Source: Epinephelus fuscoguttatus
Taxonomy: Eukaryota > Chordata > Actinopteri > Perciformes > Serranidae
NCBI RefSeq assembly: GCF_011397635.1
Contig: NC_064760.1
Location: forward strand, 25,369,356-25,433,355
Direction of reading: 5' to 3'
DNA: 64,000 nt
Positions 52,301 to 63,249 of the stretch are shown here, in pieces (the stretch's first letter is position 1; each line of letters begins with the position of its first letter). A model generated the notes under the pieces. It saw only the letters and a list, made by a program, of their open reading frames with translations. It did not search any database and was not told the origin of the DNA. The position numbers and the translations under genes are program-made.

Positions 52301-55300
52301 CCTCCGTTCCTGGGCTTTGTTGTATTCTAACTGAGACTTAAATTGGCAAAATAAATTTCTTAGTGTGGGTTGTCCACTCTCGCACGCATAAATCTTGTTT
52401 ATGTGTTTAATGGAGTATTCACAAAGCCTGTAAACACGTTATCCAATCTGATGTAGTGGCGTACAATATCATATTTAATAGATAGAGTGCATTACTTGTT
52501 GACAGAGGTCAGATTTATCCGTAGCAGCCCCGTTCTTCAGTGTCTCCTCTCTGAGAGCGTCCCTCAGCTGCTGAATTCTTCCTACTCTGTCCTGGACTTT
52601 CTCTACATTCCCTTTACCTTCTGTGAATATGACAAACAAACACAATATCATCGATGTCCCTATATATAAACACATTTCATATCACAGCAGATTACCTCTG
52701 ATATGCTCCTCCATTTCTTGTTTCAGCTGGGCTTGTAAATATTTCATTGTGTCCGTCCCCTCTCTGTGATCACTGCTGTGCAAATTGCTATTTGGGGTCC
52801 GACAGCTCTGCCAAATCAATCCAAAATATGCTCCTCATTTCGTTATGTTTGGAACACATAATCTGTTATCATTGTTTTAAACCTGTGTGGAAATGTGAAC
52901 AATTTCGATAGAAACCTGCGTTTTGTCTTTTATCTTCTTTGACTCTTCCCTCCTCTTCTCCCATGACTGATTTTTCACAATCTGTTAGAGAGATCACAGA
53001 AGGCATTTCAGCTATGAACTCTATTAGTCCCCGCAGGAGACGGTGAGAAAGAACTGTTTAGACTTATTTAATGAATTACCTGCAGGTTTTGGGTCAGCTC
53101 TGCTAACCTAAAGGTGGTGTGAACCTCACTTTCCCCCTGTGACATCATCGCGCTCCTTAGCTCCACGATGTCATCTCTGATCTTTTGCTCAGTTGCCCTT
53201 GGACACCAGCGATCAACACTGGCATTAGTCACCAAACATCTTGCTTTCTGGGCCAAAGCTAAAGCGGAGGGGGTCTCATCATCTAGGAGACCTGATGGAT
53301 AAAGAGTAACTTCTATGTTCAAAGGATTACAGGTGAGTTGAGGTGACTGGGCCCAGAGGAACACTCACCTTGAGGGTGGACACAGTAGATGAGGACTGTC
53401 CTGCTGTTCCCTGTTAAGGCATCACTGAGAAGGCACGGGAAGATGTTTTCATTTGTTGTAGCTTCGTATTGAGTTTGGTCCATAACCTTCACCAGTGGGC
53501 TGACTCTGGAGAGGATTTGTGGTAAAAATGTATTAGACATAAAGGAATGTATGATTTGTGCATTATAATAATAATAATAATAATAATTTTATCAGTCGAT
53601 CGGTCACATTTTTGCCATTTTTAAGAATATATAAATATTATAGCGCCACCCAGTTGTCAATTAGAGTTAAATTTCTCCAGTCACCTTGAGGCGTCCTGTT
53701 CTACATATCTACCAAGTTTAGTAAAAATCAATATGGCAGTTAGGCCTAGATAAGAAATTAGCTCTCTAGCGCCCCCATTTTGTTTGATGGGGTCAATAAT
53801 GGAGGGGTCCCCTCAGATTATGTGTGGTCATATGCCTACAAAGTTGCGTGGTGATTGGTGAAACCCTTGAGACGTTATACACCTTTATGTGATGAGCCAC
53901 GCCCTCCCCAATATTCATTGCCTTATAGAAGCTCAGTTTTAGTAAGTCTTCCAACTTTTGCCAAGAGGGAACTTCAGATATTGGTCCCTAGATTATGTTC
54001 ACCGTGTTTCATGCAGATCGGTCAAACTTCCTAGGAAGAGATCGATTTTAAGTGTTTTTCAAAAAATTCAAAATGGCGGAAAATCTATATAACCGAAAGT
54101 TATGGGTTCTTGAGGCAAATTTGTTCCTCATGAGGAGAGGCATCTCTGTGCAAAGTTTCATGTCTCTACGACATACGGGGCATGAGATATGCCCATTCAA
54201 AGTTTGCAATTTCAATCAGTTGCTATAGCGCCCCCCTTTGGCCAATTGATGTAATATTGCTTCTTTCGCATCCTGCCATGACCCTCTACCACTGTGCCAA
54301 ATTTCACATGGATTGACCAAGTCAGTGAGAAAAAAACGTGGAACAGACACACACACAGACACACAGAGTTTTCGTCATTACATAGTAAGATAGTTATGTG
54401 CCGTTTATGTTTCTTGAAATCTAATAAAGTTTGAAAAAATGTTGAATGTTAAACTCCAGATACCCAGAGCCTCCTTAAGCATGCCAAATGTGAAGGACTC
54501 TGATGTCAAACTATGACAGTGCACTTATTTTTTACTTATTCTCTCTAGACTTGAACACTGGACCAACCTTTTCACTGGCATCAACCAAAAGTCACTCTCT
54601 CGCCTTCAACTAGCTCAGACTGCAGCAGCCAGGCTTCTCCCTGGCTCCAACAGACAACATCCCATCACCCTAATTCTGGCTTCTCTCCACTAGCTCCCTA
54701 TTTGATTTAATATTGATTTTTAAGATTTTAATGATCTATTTTAATGCACGTCCGGGTCTGGTTTCAAGCTATATAGCAAAACTGTTGACTAATGTTAAAG
54801 TTAAAGTCCCACTGATTGTCACACACCTGAGTGTGTGAAATTTGTTCTCCGCATTTGACCCATCCCCTGAGGGAGCGGTGTGCAGCAGCGGTGCCACGCT
54901 CGGGAATCGTGGTGATGTAACCCCCCAATTCCATCCCCTGATGCTGAGTGCCAAGCAGGGAGGCGATGGGGCCTATTTTTATAGTCTTTGGTATGACCCG
55001 GCCAGGGATCGAACCCACGACTTCCCAGTCTCAGGGTGCGCACTCTACCGCTAGGCCATGTGAGCAAAGGGGTAAAGCCAACTAGCAGCCTTATACTGAA
55101 TGGGGTTCAACTATGACTGGTGAAGTTGCAAGCTTAACCAATAACAAAAAAAAAGTATGCCTGGACGAGACACTGATTATTGCTGTGTTTAACCAGCCGA
55201 TCTTGTGCAATACTAGCCATGAAAAATACAAACTGTCCCCCAACTGGCTGGCAGTGAGTTGGGAGACAGGCATAGAGTGTTAAGATAAAGGAAAATGTAC

Positions 55301-58300
55301 CAAAGATATCATACTTTGCAGTGGCAAGCTAGCACTAGCGGGCAAGCTAGCTTTCCATGTGCATCAAACAGGCACTGCCCACATTTAGTACGAATATCGC
55401 CTCATCAGACGATAGTCAGCTGCCTGCTTTGCTCTTGTGTGACTGTCCCCTATATCTGAAGGTGACCGTACTTTTGCCGTCAGGGCCCCTCGGCTTTGGA
55501 ATGACCTGCCTGAGGAGACACAGTTTGCAGAATCAGTGATTCCTTTTAAATAATTTCTTAAAACCCATTTTTATAGACTTGCATTCATGTGATGTCATCT
55601 TAATATTGCTATCTACGCTATAGATATGATTTAGATCTTGTAGATGTTCCTGACTTCCATGGTATATAGCTTTCTTGATGCACTTTGTTTCGCCTTCCTG
55701 TTGGTGCACACTTTAAGTTTTTGGTATGTCTGTGTTCATGCATGCATGCTGTATAAAGATCTTCTCTGGTGTCAGATATGTGTCGAAACAAACATATATC
55801 CAAGTAAGGACAACAAAAGCTTTATCCTAATACCTAATTATACACTGTATACTACACCACTAATCTATTCAGCATGCTGTTTTTTTCTGGTAGTATACAC
55901 AAAATCAATATACAAATAGGAAATGCTGTAATATGTGCACCGTGCAAAAGCAATCAACTTTAGAAATGCCACTGCCTCTTCAACTTCAATGGCAGTCAGC
56001 AAAAAGTTCCCCCAAAATTTCAATAGTTATTTGTTTTGTTTCCTGAAGTGTTACTTTTTCACCACCACCCACATCCACCCACACACACATCAAGCTGCAA
56101 GGCTCATTTAAGTGACTGGTAGTAGATATAATCAAATATATATGAAGCCTGACGGAAATAAAGTATTTCCATTGCAGATATTTCAGATTTCATTGAGCAT
56201 AGGTTTGTTTACACGGGAAGCAAATGACACTGTCCTCATTGTCTGACTTGATTAATGTTTTCTTTTCACAGCAGACACTTGACTTGTCATAAATTAACGT
56301 TGGCTTTGTTCTCACGTGTCGCAGTAAGTCATGACAGTGTGACAGTGAGCCAGCATGCACAATAACAGGACTCTGACACTGAAGCAGCTAAATGGAATTC
56401 ATTCATCAGTAATGTGCACCGGTGATTTTTCTTCTGTGACTTGTAACAAAAGGCCAGCTGTAGTTCAAATATTTCTAAAGGCACACTTAACAAAGGTGTC
56501 ATGTGATGTAACTAAGCATTTTCTCCTTCAGTAAAACTTGGTTTGCCACTGTCTTCTAACTCTTTAATTCACCAATGAATGAACAGCCCAACCACAGTCA
56601 GAGTAGTGCTTTACCACCTAGCTGAACATTACAGTATCAGCTTTAGTTCCTCTGGCCCGTGTAATGTATAGCTCACTGTATATGAGTATAATATGACTGA
56701 CCCTCTGAGGTCAGTCCTGCTGGCTCCTCCTGCCAGACTGAACAGCTGCAGTCTGCTGCGGTAGACCTCTGACTCCACCTCCTGTGGATGAAGTTTCCAC
56801 TCAATGGCCACAGAGAACAGGGAACTACATCTGAGGAAAGAACACATCACAAACACGAAGAGACAGTAACAGGTCCATTCATCCCACCTCCTCGTATCAA
56901 GGTCATAACGCGCAGGACAGGTCAACTTGAAATGACACCATGTAACACAAAGATAAATCTGCTCCGTGACAATCCAATCACTCGTGCAACAGTAAGACAC
57001 TTAGCGCTATTGTGATCGACCGTTGTAATTAATCCATTCAAAGTGATTCAGCTAATGGATTACATGGCCAGAGTTTATTTGGCCTGTTCTTTACCTGCTG
57101 GAAATGGAGCCTGCACTGGCCTTCAGTGTCTCCCTGCATGTTTCATACATAGTGTAGGCTTCTTCTGCTGAACACACGCACACCTCACATAAACCTCCTA
57201 CAAGACTGAGAAAAAAAATGATTTGGTTTGCATCTCATACACGTAAAGGAATACCTTGAAAAACTTTGTTTTCCTCACAGGCCTCTGGTCAACAAAGAAT
57301 CAAAAAATTGAGTATAACGTTAGCTAAGACAGGACACAATTGTCAAGTTCAGCTCAGCCTCATCAACTGATCTCAGTGAACTGATGGAGCAGCTGACTGA
57401 TGGAAGGGAGTCAGCTGATAGATCACATGATTCCTTTCTATGCAACCAATTGGCAAATCTCATTCAGGGCGCCCAGTTTAAACTGCTCTGGCCTGCCTAC
57501 TGTTGCTGATTCCTCTGCAAGCTGCTTTGCAACCTGCCTCCACCCCAGCTCCTCCTTTTCATGCTGTGTCTAACTTATCAATGTCATCTCTGATTGTCAT
57601 TGATGCTGCTCAGTTTTGTTCCTGGGGTTCTTTGCTGCTGCTCTCCCTGCCTTAGGCTTTCCATGTAGGCACATGGAAGGGCAGATGTGTGCTCTTTCCG
57701 CCTTAGGCTTTCCACACAGTTGCGTGGAAGGGCAGAGAGGTGTGCTCTCTCCGCATTAGGTTTTCCACACAGGCACGTGGAAGAGGCTTTTTGTGTAGGC
57801 CTGAGGAAAGGCAAAGAGGTCCCATAACAGAGCCATACCGCCAAATAAAATGCTGCAAATGGAAATAAAGTTTTGTTTGACTTAAGTGGTCCTGACTGAA
57901 ATGGAGAAAAATTTTGATAATTGTAGTAAGTCACTAGTAATTTTACCTTGTTGAACACAGGAGCTGCTTGTCTACCGCTTTCTCGATCAGTTAGTTTGTT
58001 TGTGTTATTGTGAGACTTTAATGTTTGAAAGGGTTAGTTCGGATTCACCGTAGTTATGCAGTAATGCAAACAAACTACAGATTGAGGCAGTGGTAGACCA
58101 ACAGCTCCTGTGTTCAGCAAGGTAAAGCTACTGGTTTTGTTAATGGAGTCTGGCTTTGAGGCGAGCTTTAATGAGTTTTACTTCCTGTTTAGTTTCCTCA
58201 TCGGAAAGGGCTGTCTGTTTGGGAAGTACTGAGCATACGACTTGATAACTGAGACATGGGTAATACTGCACTATTGTGTGACAGTTTGTAAACAGATGAA

Positions 58301-59547
58301 TTTTCTCAGTTTTTGGATTCTTTGTTCGCCATGGAAGCATAAGAAAACAACAAAGTTTCAAATTCAACATAAGACAGGGTGAATAATAAGCATACAAATG
58401 GCTATTTGAGGGGTGATGTATTTCTTTAAATGTACAAATGAGGTGTAAGTGTGTATTTGTTGTTTACTGTATCTATTTCATCTGGACTCACCTTCCAAGG
58501 ACGGGATGTGGAACAAGTTTCAGAGTCTGTCTATTGGGGCTCAGCAGATCCACGGCACTGCCATCTGGATAAAACTGACATTGACAAACATCAGAAGTTA
58601 TCCTGTGTTGTATCATGTCTCATATGATTTATGGTGATGTTACTAAATAGAAGGACAAACCTGAAGGAATGACACAGAGATAAACAACTCCTCTTTCATC
58701 TGTGACAACACACGACCAAACAGATCTGCCAGGACCTGAGACAGAGCGAGGAGTACGATTGATAGTGAACACATTAAATCTGTCACTGTTAAGTGTAGTT
58801 TTGTTTTGGGCTTCACCTGTTTGATGATACTTTGGTCGATCAGAGTGTTAATCTTATCTGCGGAGGCTCCACATATCATCAGTGCTCCATTGTAACCACT
58901 GGATATGGACTCAGTGAGAGGCTGCAGGAGCTCAGGGTGGAAACTCTGCAGATTTATAATCAGACTTACTTTACAGACATCCAGAAATTTGATAATGAAA
59001 AGCTGTAAAGATGCATAATTAAGTATGTTTAAATTGGAAGTCAGAAGCTTTTTTTTTTTTTTTTTTAGACCTGTATGTTGTCCACAGTCACAACGTGGTC
59101 AAAGGAGAAGGACTTTGCTTCCTGATTGGAAAACACATTAATAACAGTGAGAGACTCCAGAGAGCAAATTGCAGAATGTCAAGTGGAACAAACTCAAATG
59201 TTTTACCTCATCCTTTCCCGATTTGTAGTCCACACCACGTCCTCCTTCACGAATAGCCACACAGTCTTTACCCAAACACAGAAGAATATTTAAACACAAA
59301 TCCCCAGGGACAGTAGAGCAGATTTCTTTCTTTTACAGATTTTACACGTTTGTCCTGGCTTTACCTTGGACTGCAGTGAGTACAACTCCCACTCTCACTG
59401 TTTCAGCTCCCTCACACAACTGTCGAAACATGGAAATCGGTTAAAACAAGCCAGTCTTAATTCCTATTTTTTCCATTTTTTCCCCTCACACTAATGTGGT
59501 TGTAAAGAGACAGTACTTACAGGTGCATTCATGCTCTCAGTGGCCAT
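49390..59547 (-). CDS. Kinesin-like protein with decayed motor domain and coiled coil
   Basis: Eighteen exons join in phase to 625 aa: 59547-59521, 59419-59365, 59265-59207, 59121-59071, 58945-58817, 58735-58661, 58574-58492, 57205-57095, 56830-56702, 53505-53369, 53291-53080, 52981-52916, 52807-52696, 52620-52496, 52336-52217, 52031-51864, 49760-49616 and 49463-49390. Residues 1-285 follow a kinesin motor in order: SFSFDHVV, GYNGALMICGASADKI at the P-loop site, VSFLQFYPDGSAVDLLSP, RCSSLFSVAIEW at switch I, LQLFSLAGGAS at switch II, and LLSDALTGNSRTVLIYCVHP. The GxxxxGKT, SSRSH and DLAGSE motifs are all lost, so ATPase activity is unlikely. Residues 330-615 are charged, Leu/Gln-rich coiled coil. 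I do not recognise the orthologue with certainty; a CCDC78-like protein is possible. The stop codon lies inside aataaa. Confidence 0.85.
50153..50601. mobile_element. Foldback MITE of about 450 bp
   Basis: Starts ccctttgaaacctg and ends with its complement (caggtttcaaaggg). A second inverted block, cagtttctttcaaaaacatg near 50239 against its partner near 50556-50580, extends the fold. The interior is AT-rich and non-coding. In the kinesin-like gene intron 49761-51863. Confidence 0.78.
51120..51590 (+). repeat. Degenerate minisatellite-bearing repeat, copy 1
   Basis: After a leader (tgagacaatggcccctggg) come many diverged copies of a motif like gtctctttgtggttgtttt, spaced roughly 20-40 bp apart. 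The same leader and motif appear reversed at about 60590-60890. Non-coding despite open frames. Confidence 0.75.
53630..54390. repeat. Unclassified dispersed repeat with 'tagcgcc' blocks
   Basis: The motif tatagcgccaccc at the left recurs as ctagcgccccc near 53766 and tatagcgccccc near 54225. It ends in an acacacacagacacacag run and ttttcgtcattacatagtaa. I know this type from many fish genomes; it is non-coding and its class is unknown to me. Confidence 0.5.
54540..55650 (+). mobile_element. LINE fragment (reverse-transcriptase C-terminus), interrupted by a SINE
   Basis: The left part (54560-54780) reads with frame changes as QLAQTAAARLL, RPGLVSSYIA; the right part (55440-55600) as FAVRAPRLWNDLPEE-like sequence. 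These are hallmarks of the 3' end of a fish L2/CR1-group LINE reverse-transcriptase ORF. It is decayed, and the piece between is occupied by the SINE at 54790-55066 and other sequence. Confidence 0.6.
54790..55066 (-). mobile_element. tRNA-derived SINE, minus strand, nested in a LINE
   Basis: On the minus strand it begins tcacatggcctagcggtaga (A-box-like) and contains gggttcgatccctgg (B box), then a body reading cccatcgcctccctgcttgg and a tail cagtgggactttaacttta. Length about 275 bp. A tRNA head plus a fish-specific body supports a SINE rather than a tRNA gene. Confidence 0.8.
57649..57820. repeat. Minisatellite, unit about 51-53 bp, about three copies
   Basis: Units start gccttaggctttccaca or close variants at 57649, 57700 and 57753 (the last is diverged). 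Each contains ttccacacag...gtggaa, which can form a small hairpin. In the kinesin-like gene intron 57206-58491. Confidence 0.8.
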
Positions 59548-60589
59548 CCCCTCGGCATGTGTACCTTAGCCACTGGGTCACCTGGATTTCATTACAACAC
59601 ACTGAAATATTAATGAGCAAGAATCTACTTTCACTGGTCTGGGTGATCAGGGTGTGCTTACCAAGATGGTCACCAAGGTCACAACTGGGAGTATTGATAA
59701 GCAGGAATTATGAAATGATTTTCTTCAAACATCTTTATTATGTAATTTTGGAATATGATACAGAAAAAGATCAGACCGATATAACATTCGTATGAATTTG
59801 TCAGATTTACTTGATCAGTTTAAATCATGAGATACACAGAGATATTGTAATAAGCAATGATGAGATTTTAAAAAATATATACCAACATTTTTATTACTGT
59901 TATTAGAAACTGATTGATCCTTTAATTTTACATCTAATTACTCACAAGTTTGCCACTTTCCAATATGGCACCCTTTAAAAAGTGATTCTAAGCTGTAACT
60001 AATGACCATTAATGATTAAATCATTTATAATGCTTTATAGATCAGTTATAAACCATTAATACAAGCAAATTATGGGTTGCCAGGTTGCAAAAACGCCTTT
60101 TCCTGTGGTAATAGTGCAGTTAGATCTTAGATCCTTTGGGACGGTAAGTCATTTGCAACACAGTCTCCGGAATAGATGTTGCAATTGTACCTTTCTGCAA
60201 ACCACAGATATGTACAATTTGTATGTTGTTATGTAGTGGATATGTTGAAACTTTATATTACTATAAGTGTTAACAATGCTGTGATTGACATATTGTTACG
60301 TCTAGGCACAAAAACTTGCTTAAGGTTAGAAAAAGATCATGTTTTGGCTTAAAATGCCCCGTTTGGTTCCACAATTGCAGCTGGAAATGCTGCTGTCTTA
60401 CTAAAAACAACCAGATTTGTTGTTTGTTGGTCCTGAATGGTGGCTGCAGGAGAAACTAAGCTCATACAGCTGGAATCAGAACTACAACTCTTAGGAAGCA
60501 TTGATATAATTTGCATGAAACAAATGTGATGTGTCTGTGGTTTGCAGATATGTATATGGCAGCATGTTCTTCTGGGACTGGCCCAGAGG

Positions 60590-60890
60590 CCCAAAGTGTC
60601 AAAGTGCCTGGCCCTCACCTGCAAAATGTCACTCAAATTAACATGTACGGACCAGGGAGAGACTCAAAGTGACCACAAAGAGATGCAAAGGAGCTGCAAA
60701 GAGACACAAAATAACCACAAAGAAACATGAAACAACCAAAAAAAGACACAATATAACCTCAAAGACACACAAACCACTACAAAGAGATGCAAAACCACCA
60801 CAAATTCTGTGTGTCTTGATCCTATGTACGAGAGGTGGTGAGGCCCCTTTGCATATCTGTGCCCAGGGGCCCACTGTCTCATAATAAGCC
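60590..60890 (-). repeat. Degenerate minisatellite-bearing repeat, copy 2 (inverted)
   Basis: Multiple copies of a motif like aaccacaaagagatgcaaa followed by ggggcccactgtctcata, the reverse complement of the pattern at 51120-51590. The two copies bracket most of the kinesin-like gene in opposite orientation. Sequence from 60080 to 60540 looks like another decayed repeat. Confidence 0.72.
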
Positions 60891-61084
60891 CATATATACA
60901 GTCCAATCAGCAAAAGGGATTTTTTTTTACAACTTAGCAACCCAAAAGTTGTTCTTTTTAATGGCATGTAACTGATCTGTATGTTTTAGTAAATAATGTA
61001 TTAACAAATAATAAAGGCATTCGTTTAAACCCTTTATAAAGGGTGTCTTATTAGAAAGTGGTACTAAAACAAGATAAGATTAAA

Positions 61085-61212
61085 GTAAGAGCCTTTAGCC
61101 TTTATTGTCTCCCTTAAGAGAAATTTGTCTCGGGCATTTAGGAGAACACAGGTGACGTAACAACACACAGCCTCCCTGTATACATAATTATCCGTATACA
61201 TGTACAATCAAA
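61085..61212 (-). other. cd14: cd14 3' untranslated region (short)
   Basis: An aataaa on the minus strand at 61101-61106 lies about 107 nt after the stop. The surrounding ctttattgtctcccttaaga resembles the tail of a dispersed fish repeat, so the signal may be transposon-derived. Confidence 0.5.
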
Positions 61213-62616
61213 CTAACAAAGATGCCGTTTGCAGCAAACATCAGCAAAAATAACCAGGTGTGACAACAAACCCATAAAGAGTGTCAGACAGAGAGGAGAG
61301 CTGTGGCGGCGTGTCCCAGCAGTCGGTGTCACGTGCATTTCAAGAGACAAATCCTTTATCTGAGTGGTTATTTGAGTGGTTTTCTGAGTGGTTATCTGTT
61401 GAAGCACTGGACTGGCACACAGACACTCTTCTGGGAAGTCCTCCACAAACACAGTGTCTGCGTTGTCCAGGGAGACGATGACCTCTTTTCGGGCACAGTC
61501 ACACTGATAAGGACTTTTCCCTCCGTAGAGAAGCTCAAGCTGCTCCAGTGTGCTCAAATTGGCACCTGTGTCTTTTATCAAGATGGCAAGCTGGTTACTG
61601 TCCACCTTTAGCTCCTGGAGATGAGACAGATTATGCAGAGAGTGGAGACGTATGTGACGGTTATTAGACAAATTTAGCTTTCTCAGGGTCTGTGGTGGGC
61701 TACTGAATGTCTCCAGAGAATTATAACTCAGATCCAGTTCTTCCAGAGATGTAAAGAGTAGTGAGTGAACCTCTGTGACCCTTGAGTGGGAGAGGTTGAG
61801 CATCCTGAGCAGGTTCACCTGGGGGCAGCGTGAAAAGTCGATGATTGAGAAATTGTTGCCGCTGACATCAAGTTCGGTGAGGGCAGGGGTGAGACTCAAG
61901 AGTGTGCAGAGAGACAGGAGGGAGCTGAGGTTGCTGTATCTCAGATGAAGAGATTTCAGGTACTTGAATGAAAGAGAGGGGCAAGTTAGGATTTTCTGCA
62001 GGCTGGTGAAAGAGAGGGGATTCTCTGACAGATCCAGGTGAGCCAGGTTTTCTACTTTGTGAGCCCAGCTGCAGTCAATCTCTACCAGGCCAGAACGAAC
62101 AAGAACAAGAGATTTTAGGGAGCCAAACAACCAGCGGTGGAGCTTCTGGAAGGAGGGCTGGAGGAGAGAGGGGTCCACTGTCACATCCTCCAGCACAAGG
62201 GCTTTAACTGTAGATGCTTCCAGAAACTCTGGATGCCCGGAAGGCTGGACAACTTCCACAGTGGATGAAATTATGCTGATTGTCTTCAGATTTAACAGGG
62301 ACAGAAACGGGAGGACTGCACTGATGAATGACGAGGAAATTCTGACGTTATTAAAAATGAGCTTATCTATCTGGATGAACTGGAAAATAGTCGGATCCAA
62401 ATTTAGATCCATCTCAGATACATCCAGTTTGCCATCTCTCAGCTCCAGCTCTACAGCATTGAAACAATTCAGAAGGCTTTGTGGGTAGTGGATAACCATA
62501 ACATTGCACACACAACGAGTCAAATCCTCACTTGAAATGCAAAGAGAAGCATCTGCTCCTGAAGTGACAGTGAGCCCCAAAAGCAGGAGCAGAATCAGTC
62601 TCTGATTCAGTGTCAT
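61213..62616 (-). CDS. cd14: Monocyte differentiation antigen CD14 (LPS co-receptor)
   Basis: One coding exon of 467 aa from the ATG at 62614-62616 (A at -3). The longer frame begins at a GTG on an intron acceptor and is not a real start. Signal peptide 1-20 (RLILLLLLGLTVTSG). The mature N-terminus has LCISSEDLTRCVCN and then CFNAVELELRDGKL, matching human CD14 (ED-F-RCVCN ... CVSAVEVEIHAG). About ten leucine-rich repeats follow, with conserved cysteines (LHLRYSN, LDVSGN, RMLNLSHS, LEELDLSYN, LRKLNLSNN). Unlike human CD14, a C-rich cap (YQCDCARK ... EECLCAS) and a Thr-rich stalk precede a hydrophobic end. CD14 hands lipopolysaccharide to TLR4/MD-2 in mammals; the ligand in fish is unknown. 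Position beside slc35a4, as in human, supports orthology. Confidence 0.9.
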   Translation of the reverse strand: MTLNQRLILLLLLGLTVTSGADASLCISSEDLTRCVCNVMVIHYPQSLLNCFNAVELELRDGKLDVSEMDLNLDPTIFQFIQIDKLIFNNVRISSSFISAVLPFLSLLNLKTISIISSTVEVVQPSGHPEFLEASTVKALVLEDVTVDPSLLQPSFQKLHRWLFGSLKSLVLVRSGLVEIDCSWAHKVENLAHLDLSENPLSFTSLQKILTCPSLSFKYLKSLHLRYSNLSSLLSLCTLLSLTPALTELDVSGNNFSIIDFSRCPQVNLLRMLNLSHSRVTEVHSLLFTSLEELDLSYNSLETFSSPPQTLRKLNLSNNRHIRLHSLHNLSHLQELKVDSNQLAILIKDTGANLSTLEQLELLYGGKSPYQCDCARKEVIVSLDNADTVFVEDFPEECLCASPVLQQITTQKTTQITTQIKDLSLEMHVTPTAGTRRHSSPLCLTLFMGLLSHLVIFADVCCKRHLC

Positions 62617-62643
62617 GGTAGCCGGGAGGACTGTCAGCAACAC

Positions 62644-63100
62644 CTGAAAACGTCAAGATCCAGAGAGGACAGAATATTATATTTCATGGTTTTAGCAGAA
62701 AACTGAAGAATGAAAGGCATCCTAGTAACTTCAGAAAGATATTAAATTTAAAGTTGAAACTCTGGAACCTAAAACACTGCTTATATACCAGATTTTTGGT
62801 TCATTTCTGACATTGTTAAGGAATAAAACAAAAACAGAACATTTTATATTAATAATATTTTCTTAAATTGTCCATATTGTTTCAATTTCCAAGTTCAAAA
62901 TTGTTTAAAACTCCCTGTTTTGTCAATGATGCCATACGTGTCAAGCAGTGTTAAAAGCTGCTCAAAATGTCTGCTTATCTAAATGGAAAACTTCATAATA
63001 TACACGTTCTATAATCTCCAAAACCTTAATCTATAACTTGGCCTAAAAATGCACCAAAAACACTAATTCAACAACATATGTCTTAAAGTTAAACACTTAC
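62644..63100 (-). other. cd14: cd14 intron just upstream of the start codon
   Basis: On the minus strand a donor gtaagt begins at 63100 and an acceptor (acgttttcag) ends at 62644, leaving 27 nt of 5' UTR before the ATG. Human CD14 likewise has its single intron at the start codon. Exon 1 lies upstream from 63101. Confidence 0.65.
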
Positions 63101-63225
63101 CCTCCGTTCAGCTCAGCTTAGCTGTTGGTAATGACCATCAACTGTTGACTCCCTTCAGTGTCTTTATTCTCACCTGACTTCTGATTTTCTGCTACAGATG
63201 TTCCCACTTCCTTTCCTCTTACTCA
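63101..63225 (-). promoter_or_regulatory. Putative cd14 promoter with ETS/PU.1-like sites
   Basis: Minus strand: aagaggaaaggaagtg at 63220-63205 contains two ETS cores (gaggaa, ggaagt). A TATA-like gaataaaga lies about 40 nt closer to the gene (near 63165). Mammalian CD14 is driven by PU.1/SP1/C-EBP. The start site is inferred. Confidence 0.45.
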
Positions 63226-63249
63226 CACCTCTAAAAGAAAGAGGAAGGC

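Larger units (their letters stand above)
53506..56701 (-). other. Large repeat-filled intron of the kinesin-like gene
   Basis: The 3.2-kb intron between the motor-like exons ending at 56702 and starting at 53505 is the largest in the gene. It holds an unclassified repeat (53630-54390), a LINE fragment and a SINE (listed separately). The remaining 55650-56700 shows nothing recognisable. Confidence 0.6.

Noticed and set aside
54842-55054. tRNA gene at the SINE head (likewise near 27764 and 37768)
   Set aside because: A- and B-box-like motifs are present, but the sequence continues into SINE bodies and no complete cloverleaf was found.
62617-62643. Longer cd14 frame starting at GTG (62643)
   Set aside because: The GTG directly follows an intron acceptor (ttttcag) and is not a start codon; the ATG at 62616 has good context and gives a clean signal peptide.
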